From the NCBI GenBank assembly GCA_003158855.1, contig PMLJ01000034.1, positions 124,001-188,000 of the forward strand: 64,000 bases of DNA, given 5' to 3'. A program made the translations under genes and the position numbers. Below, piece by piece: positions 46,169 through 55,085 of the stretch (the first letter of the stretch is position 1; each line of letters starts with the position of its first letter). Source of the DNA: Acidimicrobiaceae bacterium (lineage in GTDB: Bacteria; Actinomycetota; Acidimicrobiia; Acidimicrobiales; RAAP-2). Under the pieces are notes generated by a model that did no database searches, was not told the DNA's origin, and saw nothing but the letters and a program-made list of their open reading frames with translations.

Positions 46169-46327
46169 CTACTCGCCGTTGTCTGACGAAGGAGCAGCCG
46201 CTGGCGCAGGAGCAGGAGCAGTCTGTGTCTCGGCAGGAGACGGCTCGGGCCTTGGTATCCGTGGCACGGCTTGCGCCCCACGTGTGTGGTCCGGCTCAGC
46301 GATCTTGTTGTTTTGCTTCTCACTCAT
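46169..46327 (-). CDS. Proline/alanine-rich small protein (52 residues)
   Basis: MSEKQNNKIAEPDHTRGAQA followed by a Pro/Ala/Glu-rich tail. Starts 2 nt after the stop of the membrane protein gene. Probably disordered; no family recognised. Could be a short accessory of the membrane protein, or not translated. Confidence 0.4.
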   Translation of the reverse strand: MSEKQNNKIAEPDHTRGAQAVPRIPRPEPSPAETQTAPAPAPAAAPSSDNGE

Positions 46328-46329
46328 AC

Positions 46330-46752
46330 TTACCAAACTCCCTTTACGTTGAACATCAGATACAAAAACAGAAAAACGATTCCGAGTAGAAAGGCACCGC
46401 CGGAGGACAGGTTCAGTACCTTGATGCGCTTTCCGAGTTTCTTCTCTACGTCGTCGCTCTCCCCATTCTTGCTGAGCAGGTGCCGCTTGTGCTTTTGCTC
46501 GGCCAAGAAAGAAACCGCAACTGAGACTATGGCGAGGAGAAAGAACACCCACGACGCCATCAAGAGCACTGCCAAATGATGCTCCGCGGCACTCCCGCTG
46601 AAGAACGACACCGAAAGAGCGAGTATCCCAGATGAGACAGTCAAGATGAGCTTGTCAAACTCCCGGTATGAGTTCTCGAGCTCCGAACGCAGTTGAGCAA
46701 TGTAGTGGGGCTCGTCTATGAACTTGCCGCTGTTCGCGTCGGAATCACTCAT
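46330..46752 (-). CDS. Small membrane protein with coiled N terminus, downstream of res
   Basis: 140 residues from the ATG that overlaps the res stop (TAATG). An N-terminal helical segment HYIAQLRSELENSYREFDKL, a pair of membrane segments (about 44-62 and 67-87), a charged middle and a last membrane segment SSGGAFLLGIVFLFLYLMF. The layout resembles small membrane effectors of defence loci (SLATT-like), but no family is certain. Tight coupling to res suggests a shared job. Confidence 0.65.
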   Translation of the reverse strand: MSDSDANSGKFIDEPHYIAQLRSELENSYREFDKLILTVSSGILALSVSFFSGSAAEHHLAVLLMASWVFFLLAIVSVAVSFLAEQKHKRHLLSKNGESDDVEKKLGKRIKVLNLSSGGAFLLGIVFLFLYLMFNVKGVW

Positions 46753-49244
46753 TAGCGGAACACCTGTGATGCGGCGAGGAGGGAGGTCCAGTCTGCGGCG
46801 TTGCCGATCACGCTCTCGGAGGCAAGGATGTACGCCCACTTCGTGTCTGACACGCCAGAGTTATTGACGACGCCCAACCAGTCCTTTGCTGCATCACGTT
46901 TGGCGAGCACGGTCACGTCGCTCATCTCGCCGTCGGCCTTGCCTTCGACCACCCAATGCACGCCCGCGTTGTCGATAACGATGAAGTCGGGAATGTACGT
47001 GCGCGTTGCTGCACCTGTCGAATACGAGATAGCGAGTGGCACGTCGTTGGTCACGCGAGCCCACGCCTTCACCCCTGCCGAGGTGTCAAGTATCTCGGCG
47101 AGACGGAACTCAGCTGACCAGCTGTCGAACATCGCTGATGGATAGAACGACCTTGCCCAACCGTCGTAAGGGCGGTACTTCTCGAACGATGCACGGTCAG
47201 TGACCCTGTTGCGGTTGGTGGGCTTCACTGGCAGCCAGCGCCCTGGGTTGCCCTCGGGCCAGCGGTTGAGCCGGACCTCGGTGACCCTTTTCACCGGAGC
47301 GCTTGACTGCTTCGTAGCGAGCCATTCAGTTAGCGCGCTCGTGGCCAGACGTGCGTGCTCGGGACGCCACTGCGTGTTTTCATCGACGCCGGCACCCGCA
47401 AGGAATGCCTTGGCAATCGCATTGGCGGCGTTGGCCTCAGAGAGGGACTGCTCAACCGCGTTGGACGCGACGATGCGGTTCGTGAGGTCAGCTTGCACGG
47501 TTTCGATGGAAAGACGGTTCACGACTGTGGCGGTCGGCGCCCCAACTGAGTCGTCGGTGATGTGAACTTCCACTCCTCCGGCGGTGGTGCGCTCGACGTT
47601 GATGACTTTACGCACCAACGTGGGCGCGCTGTCCTTGGCGAACGTCCGACCGAGGGCCTCGGCCTCGACGGCGTTGATGCTCTTGAGCGAGTACCGCTCG
47701 CGTTCCCAGTGCTGGGAGAGCGCCGGAATGAAAAGAGGCAGTCGTACTCCGTCAATGTCACGAGGCGCCTCGGGATGTTGTAAGGCATCGTCACTCTGCG
47801 TAGCCTCCGCGAGTCGCGCCGCGACCGTGGAGATACCGCCAACCTGTCGAGTCTGCGGTTCTTCGTCGCCCTCAGACTCCACAGTCCCTTGAAGAAACAC
47901 GGCGAACTGAGCAGTTGGGTCATCAGTTGCGGCTGCGATACCGGATGCTGGCACCACACCAGCGGCTGTTGATACGACCGTTTCTGCCTCTTGTCGGCGC
48001 TGGCCGAGCGTCTGCGCGAGGAGTATGTCGGCGTTCTCGAGCAACTGCTTGAAGGAGTTGTGACTTAGCACCTCGACGGTATCGAGCATCGGGACATTGG
48101 TTCGCGAGCCATAGGGCAAGCGCATTCCACGGCCGAGAATCTGCTCGGTTAGGAGCTGACTCTCCATCGCACGGACCGACGCGATGACGTAGATGTTCTT
48201 CACGTCCCAGCCTTCTTTGAGCATCGCAACGCTGACGACGGCCCGGTACGGACTCGTCGGTTCTTCGAGAGCGTCAAGCAGTGGTAGCACTGTGTCCGGC
48301 TCCTTCGAGGTGATGAGCAGCACTTTGTCGGCGCTCCCGAGGAGGTCGGGTTGTGCGAGCGTGTCCTTAATCTCGTTGGCCTGCTCAATGGTCTGAGCAA
48401 CGACAAAGAGGATGGGCTGAATGAAAGCGTTGCCCGTGCCAGCACACCACGAGGTGAGGACCGAGACCTTGCCGTCGAGCAGTGCTACCGCGTCAGCCAT
48501 CTGGGTCCGTGTGTCCTTCACCCCATCGGGTCGTCCGACGAGTACCGGTATCTTCACGTAGCCGTCGGCGATGGCTTCGGCCAAGGTGTAGCGGTAGACG
48601 ATGCTTGCCTCGGGAGTGCTCTCGTCTGGAGTAGCAGTAAGCCCAACCAGCGCCACCGGATCGAGGTCAGCGATGGCTTCTGCGAACTTCTTTGCATTCC
48701 CGGCGTAGATGTGGTGTTCGTCCGCAATAATGACGAGGTCGTGTGCGCTGCGCAGGTAGTCCGACAACGACTGCCCGAGGGTCTCGTGTGGACGATGCGC
48801 CCGGCGGTTCTCCTTGGTATCAGGCTTGAGTAGCGACTGAACAGTGAAGACGAACACTTTCATCTCTCGGTCGTCGGTGAGGGCTTGCGCCACCGACCCG
48901 CTCTCGAAGTTGTCGAGGGTGATGACCATAGGCCGGCATTGCAACCCACGGATGTACTTGGCGTTGCCAGGCGTGAGGTTGGCGATGGTCTTGCGCTGGA
49001 TGGTGGTGCCTGGCGTGACGATGACGACGCTGCGAACACCCAGCCCATAGAGATAGTCGAGCAGGCCCGCTGCAATGAAGGTCTTGCCGACACCGGTTGC
49101 AATGTCAGCGACCATGAGTTCACCGTGCTCGGCGCCGTCAAGTGACTGGCCGAGCGCGTCCAGGCCGTTTCGGTTCGGCGGGCGAAGGTCGAGGGTGGTC
49201 GCAACGGTTTCGACGAGCGAGGGGTCGTAGGGCAGGTCAGCCAT
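46752..49244 (-). CDS. Type III-like restriction endonuclease Res subunit (SF2 helicase plus nuclease)
   Basis: 830 residues. Helicase motifs: Walker A DIATGVGKTFIAAGLL, Walker B VIIADEHHIYAG, motif III LTATPDES, motif VI EQILGRGMRLP. Near the C terminus YIPDFIVID...WVVEGKADGEM has the PD-(D/E)xK nuclease pattern, so cleavage activity should be intact. Works with the Mod subunit to translocate and cut unmodified DNA. Overlaps mod by 8 nt. ATG has GGAGAG upstream. Confidence 0.9.
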   Translation of the reverse strand: MADLPYDPSLVETVATTLDLRPPNRNGLDALGQSLDGAEHGELMVADIATGVGKTFIAAGLLDYLYGLGVRSVVIVTPGTTIQRKTIANLTPGNAKYIRGLQCRPMVITLDNFESGSVAQALTDDREMKVFVFTVQSLLKPDTKENRRAHRPHETLGQSLSDYLRSAHDLVIIADEHHIYAGNAKKFAEAIADLDPVALVGLTATPDESTPEASIVYRYTLAEAIADGYVKIPVLVGRPDGVKDTRTQMADAVALLDGKVSVLTSWCAGTGNAFIQPILFVVAQTIEQANEIKDTLAQPDLLGSADKVLLITSKEPDTVLPLLDALEEPTSPYRAVVSVAMLKEGWDVKNIYVIASVRAMESQLLTEQILGRGMRLPYGSRTNVPMLDTVEVLSHNSFKQLLENADILLAQTLGQRRQEAETVVSTAAGVVPASGIAAATDDPTAQFAVFLQGTVESEGDEEPQTRQVGGISTVAARLAEATQSDDALQHPEAPRDIDGVRLPLFIPALSQHWERERYSLKSINAVEAEALGRTFAKDSAPTLVRKVINVERTTAGGVEVHITDDSVGAPTATVVNRLSIETVQADLTNRIVASNAVEQSLSEANAANAIAKAFLAGAGVDENTQWRPEHARLATSALTEWLATKQSSAPVKRVTEVRLNRWPEGNPGRWLPVKPTNRNRVTDRASFEKYRPYDGWARSFYPSAMFDSWSAEFRLAEILDTSAGVKAWARVTNDVPLAISYSTGAATRTYIPDFIVIDNAGVHWVVEGKADGEMSDVTVLAKRDAAKDWLGVVNNSGVSDTKWAYILASESVIGNAADWTSLLAASQVFR

Positions 49245-50913
49245 TGGTCTCTCCGGGTTGCGCGTCGGTCGCCGAGCGAAGCGTTCGTGTCAGTACATCG
49301 CGGGGTATCTTCAGCGCTCTCGAACCACGAGAGTACTTCGTAAGGTGGTCCGCGGCACCGGGCAACAGCGCGCCGGCCGCAAGCGTGAGCCTGGTATTTT
49401 CGGGTAGGCGGGCAATGAGGTCATCGATCTCTTCGATGCCGACCACGCCTGGGATGACTGCCAGCAACATACGGCCGCGGCGCCCACAGAACGGAGCGGC
49501 CTCTGGCGTGTAGGTGAAGCGCATCTGTCCGGACATCGCGCGCGACAGGTCGTCAGGGTCCACGCCCTCGCGAAGGAACACCATTCCCCCCGCACCAACT
49601 TCGTAGAGCGACGGCTCAACCATCACTGTTCTGAACCCTCCGCCACCGTCCCATTCGGCGCTCTTGGTAATGCCGCCAGGGTCGTCTCCACTAACGACCT
49701 TCGTTAGTCGGGGCGCAATAAACTCATTCACGTTATCGATGCTGAGTTCGGATGTCGCCCATTGACGCCCCATCTTGTGAGCAACAGCTGCCGTCGTTCC
49801 AGAGCCGGCGAATGGGTCGAACACAAGATCACCTGGGTTGCTTCCAATGTGGATGATGCGTTCGAGTAATCGTTCCGGCTTAGGCGTGGAGAAAGGCGTT
49901 GCACCTGGGAACAGTCGCATAATCTCTTTCTTCGCCTCGTCAGAGTGGCCGCATTCTGTGTGAGGCCACCAAGTGTTGGGTACGATGAGGGTTGCTTCGC
50001 TCAAATAACGCTTGATGGACGGCGCGCCCTTACCATCCTGACCAAAGTAAGCGCGGCCTGACTTTACGATGTCAAGCCATTGTTCCTCAGTGCGAGACCA
50101 ACATCTTCCCTCGGGCGGATAACGAACCACTCCAGCTGAGGTCGTAATGGGATAGGAGAGGTTCGCTCTGAGGTTCGGGGCGTCCCAGGGAATGGACCTC
50201 CAAGGACCGAGAGGGTCATTGTCGGGGTTGCGGTACTGCTTCGCTTGCTCTTCGGTGCGGAGCAGTCGGTTGCGGCTCTTGTTCCAACTGGCGACATTGG
50301 GTGAGTAGACGAGTATGTAGTTGTGAGAAACAGAAAGTCCAGCGTCGTTTGACCGGGAATACCTGTTCTGCCAAACCACTGTTGCGACAAACGCGTTGGC
50401 GCCAAACACTTCGTCGAGCAGGCACCGCATCCGATGGACCTCGGCGTCGTCAAGGTGCATCCAGACCGACCCGTCAGGTGCGAGGAGATCCTTCATCAGC
50501 ATCAGACGGTCCCGCATAAACGAGAGCCACGTGGCGTGTTCCATCCAGTCGTCGTAGTGCGTGAATGCCTGACCGGTGTTGAACGGCGGGTCGGCGTAGA
50601 TGAGCTTCACCTTGCCGCGGTAGCGGGCCGCGAACTCAGGTACTTCGCACATCACGCGCATCGCGTCAAAGCTGTCGCCGACGAAGACCGCGTTGTCGAG
50701 ATGCGGGTCCTTCTCATTGACATCGCCCACTGCATCGACGAAGCGTGTAAGGCGCACTTCGTTGGCCGCAGGGTGGTCGCGAGGAACCCAGACCGGCTTG
50801 CCGTCCTCGTCCTTCGGGACCAGGAGGAACTCGTCCTTGTGCGGCCAGGTCAGCTCGAGCTTCGGTCCGGCCATTGTCGCTCCTGGTTTGTCCTGTGGGG
50901 TGGCGATGGTCAT
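49237..50913 (-). CDS. Type III-like DNA adenine methyltransferase (Mod)
   Basis: 558 residues from ATG 50913, chosen for AGGAGG six nucleotides upstream; the ORF track starts 20 codons earlier. Beta-class order: catalytic motif IV LIYADPPFNTGQAF near residue 120, target-recognition region in the middle, SAM-binding motif I VFDPFAGSGTTAAVAHKMG near 375. Methylates adenine in an asymmetric site that cannot be read from sequence. C-terminal 100 residues probably contact Res. Confidence 0.9.
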   Translation of the reverse strand: MTIATPQDKPGATMAGPKLELTWPHKDEFLLVPKDEDGKPVWVPRDHPAANEVRLTRFVDAVGDVNEKDPHLDNAVFVGDSFDAMRVMCEVPEFAARYRGKVKLIYADPPFNTGQAFTHYDDWMEHATWLSFMRDRLMLMKDLLAPDGSVWMHLDDAEVHRMRCLLDEVFGANAFVATVVWQNRYSRSNDAGLSVSHNYILVYSPNVASWNKSRNRLLRTEEQAKQYRNPDNDPLGPWRSIPWDAPNLRANLSYPITTSAGVVRYPPEGRCWSRTEEQWLDIVKSGRAYFGQDGKGAPSIKRYLSEATLIVPNTWWPHTECGHSDEAKKEIMRLFPGATPFSTPKPERLLERIIHIGSNPGDLVFDPFAGSGTTAAVAHKMGRQWATSELSIDNVNEFIAPRLTKVVSGDDPGGITKSAEWDGGGGFRTVMVEPSLYEVGAGGMVFLREGVDPDDLSRAMSGQMRFTYTPEAAPFCGRRGRMLLAVIPGVVGIEEIDDLIARLPENTRLTLAAGALLPGAADHLTKYSRGSRALKIPRDVLTRTLRSATDAQPGETNG

Positions 50914-50979
50914 CAACATCCTCCTACGAGGTGCAGGTCGTGGGCCACCAGGAGCAGTGTCGGCCCGTGACATTGCAGG

Positions 50980-52695
50980 CTACCTGGCACGGCGGCTCCC
51001 GGCTCTGGGTGCGGCCACCTTGACGACGGTCGCGGCCGCTTCGCGAGCGGTCTTCTTCGCCGGCATTGCTGCTCGTCCGAGGATGGTGCTGTGAGGCCTT
51101 CGCACGTTCAGCGTGGTCGTCGGGTTCCGAGCGACTCGAGGTGCTGCATCCCTCACCCTGGTGAGGCGATTGCGGCGCTCGTCGAGACGCTCGAAGATGT
51201 GCGATGACTGGTTGGGGTAGCTCGCGAGAGACTCGTCGATGAGCGAGACCGCCTCGATCACGGGCGCTTTCGGGTCCACCGGTACCGCACCCCAGCTGCC
51301 ACCTTCGACCGCATCAACGACGGTCATCGAGGCGAGCATCTCGGCCAGACGCGGCGTGCGGCACCCGTCGTCCCACGCCTTGCGCAGGAGCCGGTAGGCC
51401 CACTCCCGGCCGCCCTCGACGCGACGAACGTCCGCCACTCGCGCGATGCCGTAGCCGGCGGCGTCGAGGTGACCTGCTCGTCGCAGCTCTCCGTAGAACC
51501 CTTCCTTCGGTCGCCCCCGCTTGCGCGCAACCTTCGGGTTGTAGCCGGCCAGGAACTCGCTGGCGCGCTTCTTCGAGGGCTTGGCGAACGGGTCGAACTT
51601 GTCCTGCACGAAGGCATCGACGCACCGACGAAGGACTCCGTCGAAGTCGCACGTGCCGCTCTCGTTGGCGCAGCGCTCGCAGGCGTCCTCTGGCGTGCAC
51701 GGTCCCAACCAGTCGAGATAGGGGGCCAGTTCGTTGCGGTACACCTCGAGAACGTACTCGGGGTCTTCGACTCGTCGTAGGGCTTGGCCCACACCGCGCA
51801 GCAGGCGGCCGATGGTCGCGCGGCTCAGCGTGTCGTCCGCGTCGATGGACGCGAGCGCCCACGTGGTGACCTGACGCGCGTGCGCCTGGGTGATGATGCC
51901 GTCTTCCATTCGCGTGGGCAAGATGGCGCAGTCCTCCCCGAGGCACACGTCGAGCGCCAGCGACCGACTTCGTCCGTCCGAGAGGTCCGCGAGGTGCGCC
52001 GATCGATGCGCGTCCGTGAGTTCGACTTCGGGCTCTACGGGCACGACCCAACTGCCGCCAGTCTCCCCGTCGTAGGTGACACACAGACCGTCGAGCACTG
52101 CTGCGAGGTCGATGGTCTTCTCGTCTTCGACGATGCGATGGAGCAACTCCACCGCGGCGGCGGCGGCCGCGGCGGTGTCGCCGAGTGCGGTGTGCGGCGC
52201 GGAGTTCGTCAGGCCGAGTGCGGCGAGCAGCGCCTCGAGGGACTTGCGCTCGGGGTGAACGTGGGCCGCCTCGACGAGCTTCGCCGTGTCGAGCAGTTGC
52301 AACGGCGGCAAGGTCAAACCAAGACGCCGGTACTCGCCGGCCAGCTTGTGAGCGTCGAAGCTCACCTTGTGCCCGATGAGCGTGAGGGTGTCGCCCTCGG
52401 GAGCGGTGAGCCACTGTGTCACTTCATCGACCAGCACGTCGAACGATGATGCGTCCTCGAGGAGGTCAGCGGTGAGTCCGTTCTTGGCAATGGCGCCGGG
52501 ATCCATTGGCACGTTCCCCGGGTTCACGAGCCAGAGTTTCGAGTCGGCTGCGATGCCATTGCGCAGTTCGATTACCGCGAGCGAGAGGATGCGCACGTCA
52601 CCGTAGAGCCCGTTCGTCTCGCAGTCCACGACGACCAGGCGCCGGCCCTTCACGTGCAGTTGTTTGGGCGACCGGCCCCGCTTGCTCGTCGCCAT
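50980..52695 (-). CDS. DEDDh 3'-5' exonuclease fused to a novel C-terminal region, transposon-borne
   Basis: 571 residues. Residues about 15-190 are a DnaQ/RNase T-type exonuclease: VVDCETNGL (ExoI), LIGHKVSFDAHKLAGEY (ExoII) and HTALGDTAAAAAAAVELLH (ExoIII, DEDDh). The remaining 380 residues include a cysteine cluster CTPEDACERCANESGTC and a basic end (AKKTAREAAATVVKVAAPRA) suited to nucleic-acid binding; no family recognised. Start ATG shares one base with the transposase stop (TGATG), so it is translationally coupled to the transposase and may act in transposition rather than defence. Confidence 0.8.
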   Translation of the reverse strand: MATSKRGRSPKQLHVKGRRLVVVDCETNGLYGDVRILSLAVIELRNGIAADSKLWLVNPGNVPMDPGAIAKNGLTADLLEDASSFDVLVDEVTQWLTAPEGDTLTLIGHKVSFDAHKLAGEYRRLGLTLPPLQLLDTAKLVEAAHVHPERKSLEALLAALGLTNSAPHTALGDTAAAAAAAVELLHRIVEDEKTIDLAAVLDGLCVTYDGETGGSWVVPVEPEVELTDAHRSAHLADLSDGRSRSLALDVCLGEDCAILPTRMEDGIITQAHARQVTTWALASIDADDTLSRATIGRLLRGVGQALRRVEDPEYVLEVYRNELAPYLDWLGPCTPEDACERCANESGTCDFDGVLRRCVDAFVQDKFDPFAKPSKKRASEFLAGYNPKVARKRGRPKEGFYGELRRAGHLDAAGYGIARVADVRRVEGGREWAYRLLRKAWDDGCRTPRLAEMLASMTVVDAVEGGSWGAVPVDPKAPVIEAVSLIDESLASYPNQSSHIFERLDERRNRLTRVRDAAPRVARNPTTTLNVRRPHSTILGRAAMPAKKTAREAAATVVKVAAPRAGSRRAR

Positions 52696-54287
52696 CAGAG
52701 ACCGGCCTGCTTCACGAGGCGTTCGGTCATCGTCTCATCGAGCAGCGACCGCACCATACGAACGTCGGCGATGGACCGCACCGGCGGAGCGAACCCGTCG
52801 TGCAGTAGTGCGTCGGTGACCAGCGCGTTGGCGACTGTCTGGAGGTTGTCGAACACGCCGTTGGCTCGTAGCGTCATCAGGTCGAGCAGTCGGTTCGTAC
52901 GCTCGAGGTTCCCGAAGCCTGGTCCTCGCACGTTCATTGTCGGCTTTACGATGTCGAACAGCGTGGCTTCCAGCGACCCAGTGGAGCGCGGCAGGACGCG
53001 GCTCTGGTCGAGTACCGGCATCTGCGCATCAACCCTGGGCTTCACTTCGTTTATCCACTTGTGCGGCCACGCGCTCGGCGCGATCTTCTGTGCCCTCATC
53101 CGGTTCTCGTAGTCGCCCCACCACGTGTGCCAGGCAACCGACGACGAGGAGAACGACCAGTTCTGCAATCGATCCTCGAGGTCACCGGGCCTGAAGTTGT
53201 GCTCGCTGGAAAGCTTGGCGAGTTGGCGACGAAGCTGCTGGCGCAGGTGGTACGCGGACAGGCACACGGCGAAGGGCTTGCCCGGGTTGCTCTTCTCGAG
53301 CCAACGCACGGCTGCCCCGATGCCGGTCCCGCCGTCGGCCATCACGATGTCGGGAACGTAGCCCAGTTCGGCCAGCACGAGTTTGTAAGCGTCACCGGAG
53401 TGGTCGGGGTAGGCGCGCAACAGACGAAGTCGCGTGACGCGTTGGCCCTTGTCGAGGTCGATAAACGACTCCGAGGCCGCGAGCACCGAGAACCGCTGAC
53501 GCTGGCGGGTCCCCTGGCGTGCCTTCACGAAGACGGGGATGTCGTCGAGCAGCAGCGACACGACCTGTCGGTCCTTCGTCGGTTGCGCGAACGCCTCATC
53601 GACCTCGGCGCGTGCGGCCGCGGCCCACGGCTCGAAGAGCACTGGACTGAACGTCTCGACCCAGTCGGCGGCGAGACGCCACGAGTTCTTTCGTTGCCTC
53701 GACTTCTCGCGACTGCTCGACGTGATGCGTGTGCTGGTGTGGCCCGTGAGTGCGAGCATCTGCTGTTTTGCCCATACCGCGGTCGAGCCGTACGAGTCCC
53801 CGTCCGCGAGCTCGGCGAGCGCTGCGGCAACGACGCGCGTCGTGAACTTGTAGCCGTGCGCGACGTTGGTGTCGCCTTGGTTCACTCCGCGTTCACGCGA
53901 ACACTCGGGGCACGTCTCGCCGTGGTCCACCACGAGGCGCGACAGCACCGGGGTGAAGCGGTGCTCCGCGTCGCCGTTGTTCGGGTAGCAGCGGTAGCGC
54001 TGGCGCTCGACGCCGCGCGCCCTCTTCGTCTTGCCGTCTCGAACCGTGCGGCTCAGCGGGTGCTTGGGGCACCGTTCTGGCGGTGAGTACGGCGTCGGCT
54101 CAGGTGTGGCGCTGCCGCTCGCGTACGACTTCAGAGTGTGGGCCGCGTCACTGTTGTTGGGGCGGCAAAGGTAGCGCTGGTACGTGACGCCGGCGACCTT
54201 TCGGGTGCCATTCTTCACTACCGAACTGGATGCGTGACCAGGTAGCGGACACGTGATAGCCCAGACAGGACTTGGTCTCTTGTCCAA
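52695..54287 (-). CDS. DDE transposase with N-terminal zinc ribbons
   Basis: 530 residues. Two or three zinc-ribbon-like repeats at the N terminus (CPLPGHASS..YQRYLC; CPKHPLS..RQRYRC; CPECSRERG), then a probable RNase H-fold DDE domain: first Asp in VSLLLDDIPVFV, second in DIVMADGGTGIGAAV, Glu in STGSLEATLFDIV. Layout recalls ISL3/IS256-like enzymes but I cannot assign a family. TTG start at 54287, with GGGAG four nucleotides before it inside the terminal repeat. Position at the element's end supports the role. Confidence 0.75.
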   Translation of the reverse strand: MDKRPSPVWAITCPLPGHASSSVVKNGTRKVAGVTYQRYLCRPNNSDAAHTLKSYASGSATPEPTPYSPPERCPKHPLSRTVRDGKTKRARGVERQRYRCYPNNGDAEHRFTPVLSRLVVDHGETCPECSRERGVNQGDTNVAHGYKFTTRVVAAALAELADGDSYGSTAVWAKQQMLALTGHTSTRITSSSREKSRQRKNSWRLAADWVETFSPVLFEPWAAAARAEVDEAFAQPTKDRQVVSLLLDDIPVFVKARQGTRQRQRFSVLAASESFIDLDKGQRVTRLRLLRAYPDHSGDAYKLVLAELGYVPDIVMADGGTGIGAAVRWLEKSNPGKPFAVCLSAYHLRQQLRRQLAKLSSEHNFRPGDLEDRLQNWSFSSSSVAWHTWWGDYENRMRAQKIAPSAWPHKWINEVKPRVDAQMPVLDQSRVLPRSTGSLEATLFDIVKPTMNVRGPGFGNLERTNRLLDLMTLRANGVFDNLQTVANALVTDALLHDGFAPPVRSIADVRMVRSLLDETMTERLVKQAGL

Positions 54288-54291
54288 GTGC

Positions 54292-54365
54292 TCCCAACTA
54301 AATCGTCGCCAACACCGACAATCTACCCGGAATCAACCAAAATCTCCACCAAACGCCGAATCTTT
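54292..54365. repeat. Transposon right terminal inverted repeat
   Basis: Inverse of the left end: 34 perfect bases at the tip (54332-54365) and the inner block TCCCAACTAAATCG at 54292-54305. The inner block also supplies the ribosome-binding site of the transposase. Confidence 0.92.
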
Positions 54366-54371
54366 AATTGG
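54366..54371. repeat. Target-site duplication, right copy
   Basis: AATTGG directly outside the right terminal repeat, same as 45197-45202. Confidence 0.9.
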
Positions 54372-54903
54372 AAACCTCGAGGTCGTAGATTGGGCCCTGT
54401 GACGCGAGATCCGGAGGGTTCACTTTCGTCCATGTCGCCCCGCCATCGTGCGTCGACCAAAGAAGTACTAGCCATCGCGAGGTCGTAATTCCTCCGAAGT
54501 AGTCAAAGTTTGCAACTGTGCCATAGATCCATCCGTCGCGTGCGTTCGCGAAACGAACATTGAGGCCCGACGAGTTGAGGGCGGCAATTGAGTTGTGGTA
54601 CTTCTGGTCGACCGGCGACAGAAGCGCTCTCGGTAGCGTTTCCAGCGTCCAAGTAGCGCCGTCGTCGCGCGTGGAACGGAGTTGCACGCACGCTGGTCGG
54701 ACGGAGCAGCGCGCCGTACCGAGGACCCAGCCCCGGGTAGCCGTTGGGAACGAAGTCGAAATCGGCGTAAATCTGGCCGACGGACTTCCATTTAGATTCG
54801 ACGAGGCCAGATTCGTGAGATTTCTTCTGGCGCCACCGAACGCATACAGCAGCACTATCGCCGCGATGACTACCAAGAAGAATGTAATCAATCGGAGACG
54901 CAT
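54366..54903 (-). pseudogene. Asp-box (BNR/sialidase-like) protein, 5' part of transposon-split gene
   Basis: Codons 1-179 of the 413-codon gene completed at 44493-45202. N-terminal membrane anchor/signal MRLRLITFFLVVIAAIVLLY, then two Asp-box motifs (STRDDGATWTLETLP; STHDGGATWTKVNPP). The coding frame runs into the transposon tip and stops at once (VSN then TAA). A truncated membrane-anchored fragment could still be made. Intact relatives are extracellular beta-propellers of unknown ligand. Confidence 0.88.
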
Positions 54904-54981
54904 AAGGCGAATCTAACGCTCCTAAAACCGAGGCAGGGGGGTTTGATCAGATGGCTGAGGCGATCTCTAGTCACCGAGCCG

Positions 54982-55021
54982 CCAATGAAAGGTTGCAGAC
55001 CTGTCACGTCGGGCCCTCGAC
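54982..55021 (+). repeat. Island repeat copy C (40 bp)
   Basis: CCAATGAAAGGTTGCAGACC start; final hairpin slightly altered (GTCGGGCCCTCGAC). Shares the right flank AAACACAGATCGGA with copy E. Lies between the divergent Asp-box and sirtuin genes. Confidence 0.85.
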
Positions 55022-55085
55022 AAACACAGATCGGAAAACCAGCTGGGGCATTGCTCTGGCACGTCATGGCGTACGATCTCATCTC

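Larger units (their letters stand above)
45203..54365 (-). mobile_element. 9,163 bp transposon with type III-like restriction system
   Basis: Defined by 74 bp imperfect terminal inverted repeats, a 6 bp AATTGG target duplication and in-frame restoration of the interrupted host gene. All eight genes point the same way, from the transposase at the right end: transposase, DEDDh exonuclease, Mod, Res, membrane protein, three small proteins. Junctions TGATG, an 8 nt overlap and TAATG imply one long transcript. Family of the transposase is not assigned; I do not know a described element with this gene set. Confidence 0.9.

Noticed and set aside
54951-55085. N-terminal extension of the sirtuin
   Set aside because: Reads through repeat copy C; the Sir2 fold begins just after GTG 55086.
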